Source of the DNA: JAJDIA01 sp031555505
Lineage (GTDB): Bacteria; Bacteroidota; Bacteroidia; Bacteroidales; Tannerellaceae
Assembly (NCBI GenBank): GCA_031555505.1
Contig: JAVBUH010000024.1
Coordinates: 1 to 55,461 of the forward strand
Direction of reading: 5' to 3'
Length of the DNA stretch: 55,461 nucleotides
A program made the position numbers and the translations under genes. Of this stretch, positions 16,180 through 24,181 are shown in pieces. The notes below the pieces were generated by a model. That model did not search any database, was not told where the DNA came from, and saw only the letters and a list, made by a program, of their open reading frames with translations. Positions within the stretch are counted from its first letter, which is position 1. Each line of letters opens with the position of its first letter.

Positions 16180-16803
16180 ATGAAGATATATATAGTGGGT
16201 GAGGATCTTGTGACAAGTGCGATCTTGAAAAGGGTCCTTTCATATTGTGCTGATGACTTTGAAATAATTTCCGAGCTTCCCGCCAGAGGAGGTCAGGTGA
16301 AAAGCAAGATACATGAGTTTAATAAATTGTCACTTGCTTTTCCTGTGGTTCTTCTGACTGATTTGGATGCAAATATGTGTGCTCCACAATTATGCAATCA
16401 GTTTTTACCTGAAGGGAAAAATGATCATTTTATATTTAATATTGCTGTGGATGAAGCCGAAGCTTGGTTAATGGCAGATCGGGAAGGTTTTGCAGATTAT
16501 TTTGGTATACCCATTGATAGCATGCCTGTCTCTCATCTTACTAAACAAGGAGGAAGAAGGGAGTTGATAGAGATGGATTTTAGTTGTAAGTCAAGCTGGT
16601 ATTTGACAAATGAACTGATTCGGAATAGTAAAAAATTAGAACTAAGACAGCAGCTAACTCCTAAAAAGGGAGCATCTAAAGGTCCTGAATATAATAGTTG
16701 TATACTCCCGTTTGTCAATAATCACTGGAATATAGAGCAAGCGATGAAACATTCGGATAGTTTATGTAGAATGATACGGCGTGTACAAACTCTTGTGCAG
16801 TAA
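16180..16803 (+). CDS. TOPRIM-like protein, DUF4276-like, partner of the ATPase
   Basis: This 207-residue soluble protein has the layout of a small TOPRIM domain: a first strand ending in acidic VGED (Glu8, Asp9), then a helix, and the second acidic site LLTDLDAN with Asp61 and Asp63. A further acidic block, VDEAEAWLMAD at 90-100 followed by REGFADYFGI, resembles the segment typical of DUF4276 proteins. These are commonly encoded beside AAA ATPases and suspected to be nucleases. It starts 2 bp after the ATPase stop, so the two are co-translated. Codon use is AT-rich like the ATPase. The family call is from recalled motif similarity and was not searched. Confidence 0.65.
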   Translation: MKIYIVGEDLVTSAILKRVLSYCADDFEIISELPARGGQVKSKIHEFNKLSLAFPVVLLTDLDANMCAPQLCNQFLPEGKNDHFIFNIAVDEAEAWLMADREGFADYFGIPIDSMPVSHLTKQGGRRELIEMDFSCKSSWYLTNELIRNSKKLELRQQLTPKKGASKGPEYNSCILPFVNNHWNIEQAMKHSDSLCRMIRRVQTLVQ

Positions 16804-16830
16804 TTACCTGTTGTTTAAGAAGTTGAGGAT

Positions 16831-18939
16831 ATGAAATACTGTCTCCATACGATCTATTGCCGGCTGCATTTCAAACAGCCGGCCGGCACTTCGCGTGGCG
16901 TGTACCGGGTGAGGGATGTGTGGTATGTAGTGCTCTCATCGGACGAAAAGCCAGGACGGGTAGGAGTGGGCGAGTGTGCCCCGTTGCCCGACCTGAGTTG
17001 TGATGCTTTGCCGAAAGATGCGTATGAGCGTGTGCTGGCTGATGCCTGTGTACAATTGGAGCGGGATGGACAGCTCGATCTGGAGGCATTGCGTCCGTAT
17101 CCATCCATCCTCTTCGGGTTGGAAACGGCTTTACGGCATTTTGAAAGAGGATCGTATGCTTTGTGGGATACACCTTTTGCACGGACGGAAACGGGTATTC
17201 CCATTAACGGGTTGATCTGGATGGGGACGTATGAAGAAATGCTGTCGCAGATTGAATCCAAACTGACTGCCGGCTTTCGGTGTGTCAAACTGAAGATCGG
17301 TGCGATTGACTTTGATAAAGAATTGGCTTTACTGAAGTATATTCGTCAACATTATACTGCGGATGATATCGAATTGCGGGTAGATGCCAATGGCGCTTTC
17401 TTTCCGGATGATGCCATGGATAAGCTACAACAACTGGCCGCCCTCGACCTTCATTCCATCGAACAACCGATTCGTGCCGGGCAGTGGGATAAGATGGCGC
17501 AGTTATCAGCCTCTACCCCTATACCTATTGCGCTGGATGAAGAGCTGATCGGAGTTAACTATTTGCCCCACAAGCGCCGGTTGCTGAATACGATCCGTCC
17601 CCAATACATTATATTAAAGCCTTCCCTGCACGGGGGGATACGTGGCTGCACCGAATGGATACAACTGGCCGAAGAACGCGGCATCGGCTGGTGGGTCACC
17701 TCCGCCCTTGAATCGAATATCGGTTTGAATGCGATTGCGCAATGGTGCGCCACGCTCTCTAACCCGCTGCCGCAGGGATTGGGAACAGGGCAGTTATTTA
17801 CCAATAATATTGATATTCCCCTGTTTATCCGTAAGGATTGCCTCTGTTACGATCCGGCTACGCGGGATGAAGAGGCATTATGTATCGAAGGCATCCGCTA
17901 CACCCGGGAGAGCTTGCATTGTATACCGGTAGAAGGGAATCAGGCTGTTTGGCGTGAGTTGTTTGCTTTCCTGACAGACTGGTTCAATGATTCGCCGTTT
18001 ATGCAGGTACAGACCTCCGGTTCTACCGGTGATCCCAAGCTCCTGACCGTGCGCAAAGAACAGATGCGGGCCAGTGCCCGGACGACGTGCAACTATATGG
18101 GACTCCAGCCGGGAGATACCGCTCTGCTGTGTATGCCATTGCAGTATATTGCCGGAAAGATGATGGTGGTACGTGCGTTGACCAACAGGTTGAACCTGCT
18201 TGTCCGTGAACCGTCCGGACATCCTTTGGCCGATGTGGAAGAACCTATTCGGTTTGCGTCGATGGTACCCTTACAGGTAATCAACTCCCTCCGTGAGGCT
18301 GAAGAAGCGGAACGGTTACGGCAAGTGAATGTCTTATTGATAGGCGGAGGTGCGATAGATCCCTCTCTGGCAGACATACTCTGTACATTCCCCCATACAG
18401 TTTATTCTTCCTATGGGATGACAGAAACGCTTTCCCATATTGCCCTTCGGCGGTTAAATGGCCAAGATGTTTCAGCATATTACAGTCCACTTCCCGCTGT
18501 TTCCCTTTCATTGTCGGAAGAACTGACGCTGGTTATTGATGCACCCTTTGTGTCTGATGAGGTATTGGATACCAATGATGTTGCCGAATTGTTGCCCGAC
18601 GGTCGCTTTAAGATAAGGGGGCGTATTGATAATGTGATCAACAGCGGAGGCATAAAAATTCAAACAGAAAGTGTGGAAGAAGCCATTCGTTCAATCCTTT
18701 CTGTTAACTTTGCCATTACATCGGTGCCACATCCGCTGCTTGGCGAAGCAGTTGTGTTGCTGGTAGACTGTTACCCGGATGTGTCTCAACTTTGGGAACA
18801 GGTGCGTACCATACTGCCAAAGCATCATCAACCTAAACACATCGCCTGTGTGGAAGCTATTCCACAGACCGGTAGTGGGAAAACAGACCGGGCTGCCTGT
18901 AAGCGGCTGGCGGCTGGATTGAAAGATTTACTTATCTAA
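16831..18939 (+). CDS. MenC-MenE fusion: o-succinylbenzoate synthase plus OSB-CoA ligase
   Basis: One 702-residue frame contains both enzymes. Residues 1 to about 345 are MenC, an enolase-superfamily barrel with the KLK motif (Lys153, Lys155), Asp184 in RVDANGAF, Glu211 in IEQP, Asp236 in LDEE and Lys263 in LKPS. Residues about 350-702 are MenE, an acyl-CoA ligase with the P-loop TSGSTGDPK (395-403), YSSYGMTET (525-533), TNDVAE (581-586), GRID and catalytic Lys684. No stop separates them. Together they turn SHCHC into OSB and then OSB-CoA, the substrate of MenB. In most relatives I know of these are two adjacent genes. Base use returns to that of the other men genes. Confidence 0.92.
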   Translation: MKYCLHTIYCRLHFKQPAGTSRGVYRVRDVWYVVLSSDEKPGRVGVGECAPLPDLSCDALPKDAYERVLADACVQLERDGQLDLEALRPYPSILFGLETALRHFERGSYALWDTPFARTETGIPINGLIWMGTYEEMLSQIESKLTAGFRCVKLKIGAIDFDKELALLKYIRQHYTADDIELRVDANGAFFPDDAMDKLQQLAALDLHSIEQPIRAGQWDKMAQLSASTPIPIALDEELIGVNYLPHKRRLLNTIRPQYIILKPSLHGGIRGCTEWIQLAEERGIGWWVTSALESNIGLNAIAQWCATLSNPLPQGLGTGQLFTNNIDIPLFIRKDCLCYDPATRDEEALCIEGIRYTRESLHCIPVEGNQAVWRELFAFLTDWFNDSPFMQVQTSGSTGDPKLLTVRKEQMRASARTTCNYMGLQPGDTALLCMPLQYIAGKMMVVRALTNRLNLLVREPSGHPLADVEEPIRFASMVPLQVINSLREAEEAERLRQVNVLLIGGGAIDPSLADILCTFPHTVYSSYGMTETLSHIALRRLNGQDVSAYYSPLPAVSLSLSEELTLVIDAPFVSDEVLDTNDVAELLPDGRFKIRGRIDNVINSGGIKIQTESVEEAIRSILSVNFAITSVPHPLLGEAVVLLVDCYPDVSQLWEQVRTILPKHHQPKHIACVEAIPQTGSGKTDRAACKRLAAGLKDLLI

Positions 18940-18953
18940 TCATCTATAATATC

Positions 18954-20924
18954 ATGAAAAAGTACGTAGGTATTTTTACATTTATCGCTTTAGCCAGCCT
19001 GCCGGCCTTTGGGCAGAACGGTGAGGTGTGCCGGTTCCCGCAGGATCCGACTACCGAGGCATTGAAAGCGTATGCGGGTTTCGATTGCGTGACCCTGCTT
19101 GACAGTACGTCCGTATCGGTACAACCTACCGGTTCGGGTACATTTACAGTGTACAAACGATTCACGGTGCAGACGCCTAAGGGGGCTGTAAACAATCGGG
19201 TGATCACGTATGATTACGACCCGTTGACAGCCTTTGCCGAATTCCGCTCCGTCACCATCTACCGTGCCAACGGCGATGTGCTGAACCTCGACGTGACCAA
19301 GGCTTGCGATTACGCTGCTCCGGCGCGTGCCATCTATTGGGGTGCCCGGCAGATCATGATCGAAGTAGGCCGTCTGTATCCCGGTGATATGGTGGAATAC
19401 CAGATCGCCAAGAAAGGGTTTACGTATGCCTTGCTGGCCAACGGGCTGAGTGACGACGATTCGCGTTTCATTCCCCCGATGCGTGGCCAGTTCTACGATA
19501 TCGTGTCGTTCTGGGTAGATGATCCTACGGTGCGTAAGGTCTATACCGTGACTGTTCCGATGGAAAAGGAATTGCAATTCCAGTTCTTCCAGGGCGAATG
19601 TGCTTCTTCGATGAAGTATACGGGCGACAGCAAGACCTATTCGTTTGCCATGACGGATGTGTTGCCGTTCAAACGCGAACCGAATATGGTAGACTTGTTC
19701 GATGCCGCTCCGAAACTCTTCATGTCGTCCACACCGAGTTGGGTGGAAAAATCGCATTGGTTCAACAAAGTGAACGAAGACTATGGTAGTTTTGCTCCCC
19801 TGCCCGAAGCGCAGAAGAAGGTAGACGAACTGATCAAAGGCAAGCAAACCGAGATGGAAAAGATAGCCGTACTCACACACTGGGTGGCCGACAATATCCG
19901 CTATTCGGGTATTTCCATGGGTAAAGGCGAAGGGTATACCTTGCATAATACGAAGATGAACTATACCGACCGTTGCGGGGTATGTAAAGATATTGCCGGT
20001 ACGCTGATCTCTTTTCTGCGTATGGCCGGTTTTGAAGCTTATCCGGCTATGACGATGGCAGGCAGCCGGGTGGAAAAAATCCCCGCCGACCACTTCAACC
20101 ATTGTGTGGCGGTGGTCAAACTGTCTAACGGCACCTATATGCCGCTCGACCCTACGTGGGTGCCTTTCTGCCGTGAGTTGTGGAGCAGCGCCGAACAGCA
20201 ACAGAATTACCTGCCCGGTATCCCCGAAGGTTCCGATATTCAGGAAACACCCCTGTCGGCACCTGAAAACCATTACGTCCGCATCCTTGCCAACAACCGC
20301 CTGGATGAGAACGGTACCTTGCACGGCGAATTTGTGATCACCGCCGAAGGTCAGTCAGACAGTAACATCCGCCGTATCTTTACCGGTGGCTGGCAATCAG
20401 ACTGGGAGAGCGCTATGGAACGCCAGTTGCTGGCCGTTTCCCCCAAAGCCGTACTGAAGAAGGTAGACTGGGGTAAAGATCCGAAAGACTACCAGGCAGC
20501 GCCTATCCGTATCGCCTTCAGCTATGTAATACCGGAATATGCCTCTGTGCTCGGCAGTGGTTTGGCGTTCAAGCCGATGGTGATGAACAATCTGTATGCG
20601 TCGGTAATGAGTTATCTCCGCATCAATACCAACCTGGAAACCCGCGAATATGGTTTTAAAGATGCCTGTTCCCGCCTGGTGGAACTGGACGAAACCATCC
20701 GGTTGCCGAAGGGTTACACACTGGTCAACGAAAGCCGTACCGACAGTGAGCAAAGCGGCAGCGCCGACTTTGAAGGCTCGCTCCGCCAGGATGGTGATAA
20801 AGTGAAATTATATCAGAAGCTCGCCCTGAAGAAACGCGTATACGAACCGGCCGATTGGGATGGTTTCCGTACGGCAGTGAATGCACACAAGAGCTATGCC
20901 GACTACCTGATCGTGACTAAATAA
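18954..20924 (+). CDS. Secreted DUF3857/transglutaminase-like protein with intact triad
   Basis: This 656-residue protein has a signal peptide (cleavage near AFGQ, residue 20), a DUF3857 beta-domain (about 45-230), a transglutaminase/protease-like core (about 275-420) and a C-terminal beta-rich domain. The core keeps a full triad: Cys in DRCGVCKD (about 342-347), His in DHFNHCVAVV (about 380) and Asp in PLDPTWV (about 399). The real substrate of this Bacteroidetes family is unknown; protein crosslinking or peptide cleavage in the periplasm or at the surface are options. It starts 14 bp after menC-menE but is not functionally related to it. The next gene is a paralogue that has lost the catalytic Cys. 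Confidence 0.8.
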   Translation: MKKYVGIFTFIALASLPAFGQNGEVCRFPQDPTTEALKAYAGFDCVTLLDSTSVSVQPTGSGTFTVYKRFTVQTPKGAVNNRVITYDYDPLTAFAEFRSVTIYRANGDVLNLDVTKACDYAAPARAIYWGARQIMIEVGRLYPGDMVEYQIAKKGFTYALLANGLSDDDSRFIPPMRGQFYDIVSFWVDDPTVRKVYTVTVPMEKELQFQFFQGECASSMKYTGDSKTYSFAMTDVLPFKREPNMVDLFDAAPKLFMSSTPSWVEKSHWFNKVNEDYGSFAPLPEAQKKVDELIKGKQTEMEKIAVLTHWVADNIRYSGISMGKGEGYTLHNTKMNYTDRCGVCKDIAGTLISFLRMAGFEAYPAMTMAGSRVEKIPADHFNHCVAVVKLSNGTYMPLDPTWVPFCRELWSSAEQQQNYLPGIPEGSDIQETPLSAPENHYVRILANNRLDENGTLHGEFVITAEGQSDSNIRRIFTGGWQSDWESAMERQLLAVSPKAVLKKVDWGKDPKDYQAAPIRIAFSYVIPEYASVLGSGLAFKPMVMNNLYASVMSYLRINTNLETREYGFKDACSRLVELDETIRLPKGYTLVNESRTDSEQSGSADFEGSLRQDGDKVKLYQKLALKKRVYEPADWDGFRTAVNAHKSYADYLIVTK

Positions 20925-20942
20925 CCGGGGATCAACCATTAA

Positions 20943-22547
20943 ATGAAACAAACAATGACAAAATATACAGTAAAATCCGTTCTGCTTATCTGTCTCCTGC
21001 TTGCAAGCGCCGGCCTGTTCGCCGCTTCCGAAGCCGAGTACGGAAAAGTATCGAAAGCCTGGACGTTGCATGCAGACGGCAGCCAGGAATACCGCTACTC
21101 CATGGAGTTGACCCTCTTTACGCATACGGCGATGAATGGTACCTACGGGGAAAGCTTCGTTGTGTATAATCCTGATTTCCAGGAATTGAAGATCCATTCG
21201 TCGTACACGAAGCAAAAAGACGGTACGATCATCCAAACGCCTGAAAACGCCTTTGTGGAAGTTCTCCCGCGCTTTGCTACCGATGCGGCGGCTTACAACC
21301 GTCTGAAAGAAATGGTTGTGGTACATACCGGTCTGGAACTGGGTGCGACGATCTACCTGGATTATTCCGTGACCTCGAAGCCCGGTTTCTATCCGGCGCT
21401 CGACCTGAACGAATTCGTACAGGAAACGTCACCCGTGAAAACGTATACCCTTTCAGTGGCTGTACCGGCCGGTAAAACATTGCACAGCCAGTTGTATGCC
21501 TCTTCGGTAAAACCGGCTGAAGCGTTGAAGGATGGCATGGCATCATATACATGGACACTTCGCAATATCGCGGCTTCTTCACGTGAACCGATGCTGGCGC
21601 AGAACCGCAACGGTGTGCCGCGCCTGGTGGCTCATACGTATAATTCACAGGCCGATGCTCTGGATCTGCTGAACAAACGGTTTACAGCTGCAAAAGCCAT
21701 GGAAGTGGAAACATACGCGCAATTTATCACCGAATCGTCTCAATCGGCTGCCGATAAAGTATCGGCTGTGCAGGCATACGTGGTAAACGAACTCGGTACC
21801 AGTGGTGTCCCGCTGACCGATACCGGTTATGCGATCCGTAATGGGGAAGAGGTAGTGCGTAGTGCGTATGGGACGATGGCCGAAAAAACCGAAGTGCTGT
21901 GTGCCATGCTGAATGCCGCCGGTATCCCGGCTTCGGCTGTTGCCGTTTTTCCGGCCACACTTGATCCGGCTGCCTGCGGATTGAAAGCGATCAAAAGCCT
22001 GGCAGTGAAGGCAACTGTAGATGGTAAAGAGCAGTACCTGTCGGCCACCTCTACCGCAGCTCCTGCCTTTACCCAACGGGGTGACCTGGATAGGGTGTAT
22101 ACGCTGGATGGCAAAGAGATTGCCCTGCAGTTGCAGCCCCGGATAGTATCTGAAGCTGTTGAGTTGGCGGTTTCTGCCGACAAAGCGGTAGGTGGATATG
22201 TGGTTTTTACGCTTCCGGTCCCCACTTCCGGCGTTGACGAGTGGGGCCTGAACAACCTCACAAGCAAACGGACACAACTGCTTGAGATCCCTTCGTGCAT
22301 CCATGAAAAGGTGGTATATACCCTCACGCTTGCACCGGGTCTGAAACAACCGGTAAAAGACTACAACAAAAAGCAGACTACTCCTTTCGGTTCGTTCTCT
22401 CAAACACTTACTGCCGCAGGCGACAAGATTGTGGTCACCCGTACGCTCGAACTGAACCAGTTGCAGTTCACGCCGGCTGAATACACCCATTTCCGGACCC
22501 TGATCAACGAGTGGATCAACCCGTCTGCACGTGTGTTGGTTTTTTAG
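20943..22547 (+). CDS. Secreted DUF3857 protein with degenerate transglutaminase core
   Basis: This 534-residue protein follows its paralogue by 18 bp. It has a signal peptide (hydrophobic stretch about 12-28), a DUF3857 domain (about 35-230) and a transglutaminase-like fold from about 270. At the place of the nucleophile the sequence reads YGTMAEKTEVL (about residue 309), where active members have a Cys before the DK/EK pair, so it is probably catalytically dead. The helix after it (LCAMLNAAGIPA) keeps the fold. A second start at 20958 is possible. It may be a partner or regulator of the active enzyme. Confidence 0.75.
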   Translation: MKQTMTKYTVKSVLLICLLLASAGLFAASEAEYGKVSKAWTLHADGSQEYRYSMELTLFTHTAMNGTYGESFVVYNPDFQELKIHSSYTKQKDGTIIQTPENAFVEVLPRFATDAAAYNRLKEMVVVHTGLELGATIYLDYSVTSKPGFYPALDLNEFVQETSPVKTYTLSVAVPAGKTLHSQLYASSVKPAEALKDGMASYTWTLRNIAASSREPMLAQNRNGVPRLVAHTYNSQADALDLLNKRFTAAKAMEVETYAQFITESSQSAADKVSAVQAYVVNELGTSGVPLTDTGYAIRNGEEVVRSAYGTMAEKTEVLCAMLNAAGIPASAVAVFPATLDPAACGLKAIKSLAVKATVDGKEQYLSATSTAAPAFTQRGDLDRVYTLDGKEIALQLQPRIVSEAVELAVSADKAVGGYVVFTLPVPTSGVDEWGLNNLTSKRTQLLEIPSCIHEKVVYTLTLAPGLKQPVKDYNKKQTTPFGSFSQTLTAAGDKIVVTRTLELNQLQFTPAEYTHFRTLINEWINPSARVLVF

Positions 22548-22580
22548 TCGGTTTCTATGCAGCGTTTTTCCGTTATGTTG

Positions 22581-22600
22581 CATCTATCTGGTAATAGATG
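22581..22600 (+). terminator. Hairpin after the DUF3857 pair
   Basis: CATCTAT, a 6-nt loop and ATAGATG form a 7-bp stem 33 bp after the stop at 22547. There is no clear T-run, so termination is only suggested. Confidence 0.3.
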
Positions 22601-22667
22601 GTTGTGTTGAACATGGGTTCACATAGTTAAAGTATCTGTAAAAATATACATCCGTATGGAATGTTAG

Positions 22668-22675
22668 TATATTTG
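22668..22675 (+). promoter_or_regulatory. Bacteroidetes -7 promoter box with long leader
   Basis: TATATTTG is a full match to TAnnTTTG. Transcription from it would give a leader of about 120 nt before the gene at 22801, containing the short frame and hairpin listed next. Confidence 0.55.
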
Positions 22676-22683
22676 TGCATACA

Positions 22684-22746
22684 ATGCGTAAAACTATGTT
22701 AGAAACAAAGGATAGGGTTAAACCTTATCGTACAGATACCGTCTAA
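22684..22746 (+). CDS. Possible 20-codon leader peptide with internal hairpin
   Basis: An ATG at 22684, just after the promoter box, opens a 20-codon frame ending in TAA at 22746. It encodes a short basic peptide (starts MRKTMLETKD, ends YRTDTV). A hairpin, GATAGGGTT around a central A with AACCTTATC (22711-22729, one G-T pair), lies inside it. The spacing of 54 bp to the next gene suits a translated leader that controls the downstream gene. Coding is unproven, since so short a frame can occur by chance. Confidence 0.3.
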   Translation: MRKTMLETKDRVKPYRTDTV

Positions 22747-22800
22747 AAGGAAGAACGAAAAAGTGATATATGAACATATTAATTTAGAGGAGAAACAGAT

Positions 22801-24126
22801 ATGAAACCTATGAAATTGACATCCTTGGTTGTGATGCTCCTGGTAGCTTTCAACGTAGCTGCCCAAGAGGAGTTTTTCGATGATGTGTATTTCTCTTCCA
22901 AGAACAAAAAGAAAGAAAAAGCAGAAGAGAAGGTTGAAACAAAGCCCACCCAGACCGCTTATGTGGCTAATCCCGAAAAGGCTACTTCGTATGCCGATAC
23001 CCGGGATGTGGACGAATATAATCGCAGATACACAGGCGTGGAAGTAGAAGAACCTTATTATGAGGATGAAGCAGCGCTTCAGGATGATAAGGTGACTGCT
23101 GCAAATAAGAAACAAGCCCGTACTTCAGAAACGGAATATACCGAACGTATTATCCGTTACCATTCACCGAGCAAGGTTACCATTGTGGGAGCCGACCAGG
23201 TGGATCTGTATTTGAGTGACGGCTATTACAGTTATGGGTATGATACCGATTATTCGGACGGTGGCGCTAATGTGAGTTTTAACGTCAACATCGGCAATAG
23301 CTGGGGATATCCCTGGACGTATGGCGGGTGGAACGATCCCTGGATGTACTACGGTCGTCCGTACTGGGGTTGGGGCTCTTCCTGGTATGGCCCAAGCTGG
23401 AGCATCAGTTGGGGTTGGGGAGGTTATTACAGCCCGTGGCGTTATGGTTGGTATGATCCCTGGTATTACGGTGGCTATTATGGCGGCTATTATGGCGGTT
23501 ACTATGGTGGCTGGGGCGGAGGTTATTACGCTCCTTCTTATGGCCATTACCACAATCCGGCCAGGCATTATCCGAATGGACGTTCATCCTATTCCCGCAA
23601 TTATGCCGGCGGACGTAGTGGCACAGGCAGCCGTTCGTATGTAGGGGGAGGCAGCGCTACCTCGTTGCGCGGCAATACCGGAGTTACCTCTCGTGGTACG
23701 ACAGTAACCGAACGTTCTAACATGACACGTCGGGAAGCCGCTGCAGCAGCCGGTGTGAACAGCCGTTCTGCTACGTCAGGACGTAGCGGCGCTTCGGCAG
23801 GTGTTTCTACCCGTCAGGGTGGAACCGTCACCGATCGTTCGGCAGGCTCTGTAAGTAATAACCGTACACGTGTAGCTGCACCGACACGCGAAAGCAGCAG
23901 CGCCCGTCAGTACGCTGCCCCGTCAGGCAGCAGCCCTACCCGTAGTGGCAGTAGTAATTATTCCAGCGGAAGCCGTTCTTCGTCTTCTTCTAATTATTCA
24001 GCGCCTACGCGTAGCAGTTCTCCTTCTTACTCTGCTCCTGCTTCATCGGGTGGCAGCCGTTCGTCTGGCGGTAGTGTAAGTTCAGGTGGAGGCGGAGGCG
24101 GCCGTTCAACCGGAGGTCGTAGATAA
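22801..24126 (+). CDS. Secreted low-complexity Gly/Tyr/Trp- and Ser/Arg-rich protein
   Basis: This is a 441-residue exported protein with a signal peptide ending near AAQ (residue 22). Residues about 30-130 are charged. Residues about 145-270 are extremely rich in Tyr, Gly and Trp, with runs of YYGG repeats near 220-245. The tail (about 275-441) is Ser/Gly/Arg/Thr-rich and disordered. I do not recognise a catalytic domain. Similar genes occur in Bacteroidales beside outer-membrane proteins. The composition suggests a surface, adhesive or phase-separating structural role, which is an inference. The porin gene follows 55 bp downstream. Confidence 0.75.
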   Translation: MKPMKLTSLVVMLLVAFNVAAQEEFFDDVYFSSKNKKKEKAEEKVETKPTQTAYVANPEKATSYADTRDVDEYNRRYTGVEVEEPYYEDEAALQDDKVTAANKKQARTSETEYTERIIRYHSPSKVTIVGADQVDLYLSDGYYSYGYDTDYSDGGANVSFNVNIGNSWGYPWTYGGWNDPWMYYGRPYWGWGSSWYGPSWSISWGWGGYYSPWRYGWYDPWYYGGYYGGYYGGYYGGWGGGYYAPSYGHYHNPARHYPNGRSSYSRNYAGGRSGTGSRSYVGGGSATSLRGNTGVTSRGTTVTERSNMTRREAAAAAGVNSRSATSGRSGASAGVSTRQGGTVTDRSAGSVSNNRTRVAAPTRESSSARQYAAPSGSSPTRSGSSNYSSGSRSSSSSNYSAPTRSSSPSYSAPASSGGSRSSGGSVSSGGGGGGRSTGGRR

Positions 24127-24181
24127 GAGCGGGAGAGGATCGAAAAGGTAAAAGTTACACGTTGAAAATAATACGATAGTG

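Noticed and set aside
14952..16831. Insertion sequence or integron around the ATPase/TOPRIM pair
   Set aside because: No transposase, integrase, terminal inverted repeats or target-site duplication were found at either edge; the transfer is inferred from composition and context only.
18990..20324. A 444-codon minus-strand open frame
   Set aside because: It is antisense to the DUF3857/transglutaminase gene and its composition is that of a shadow frame.
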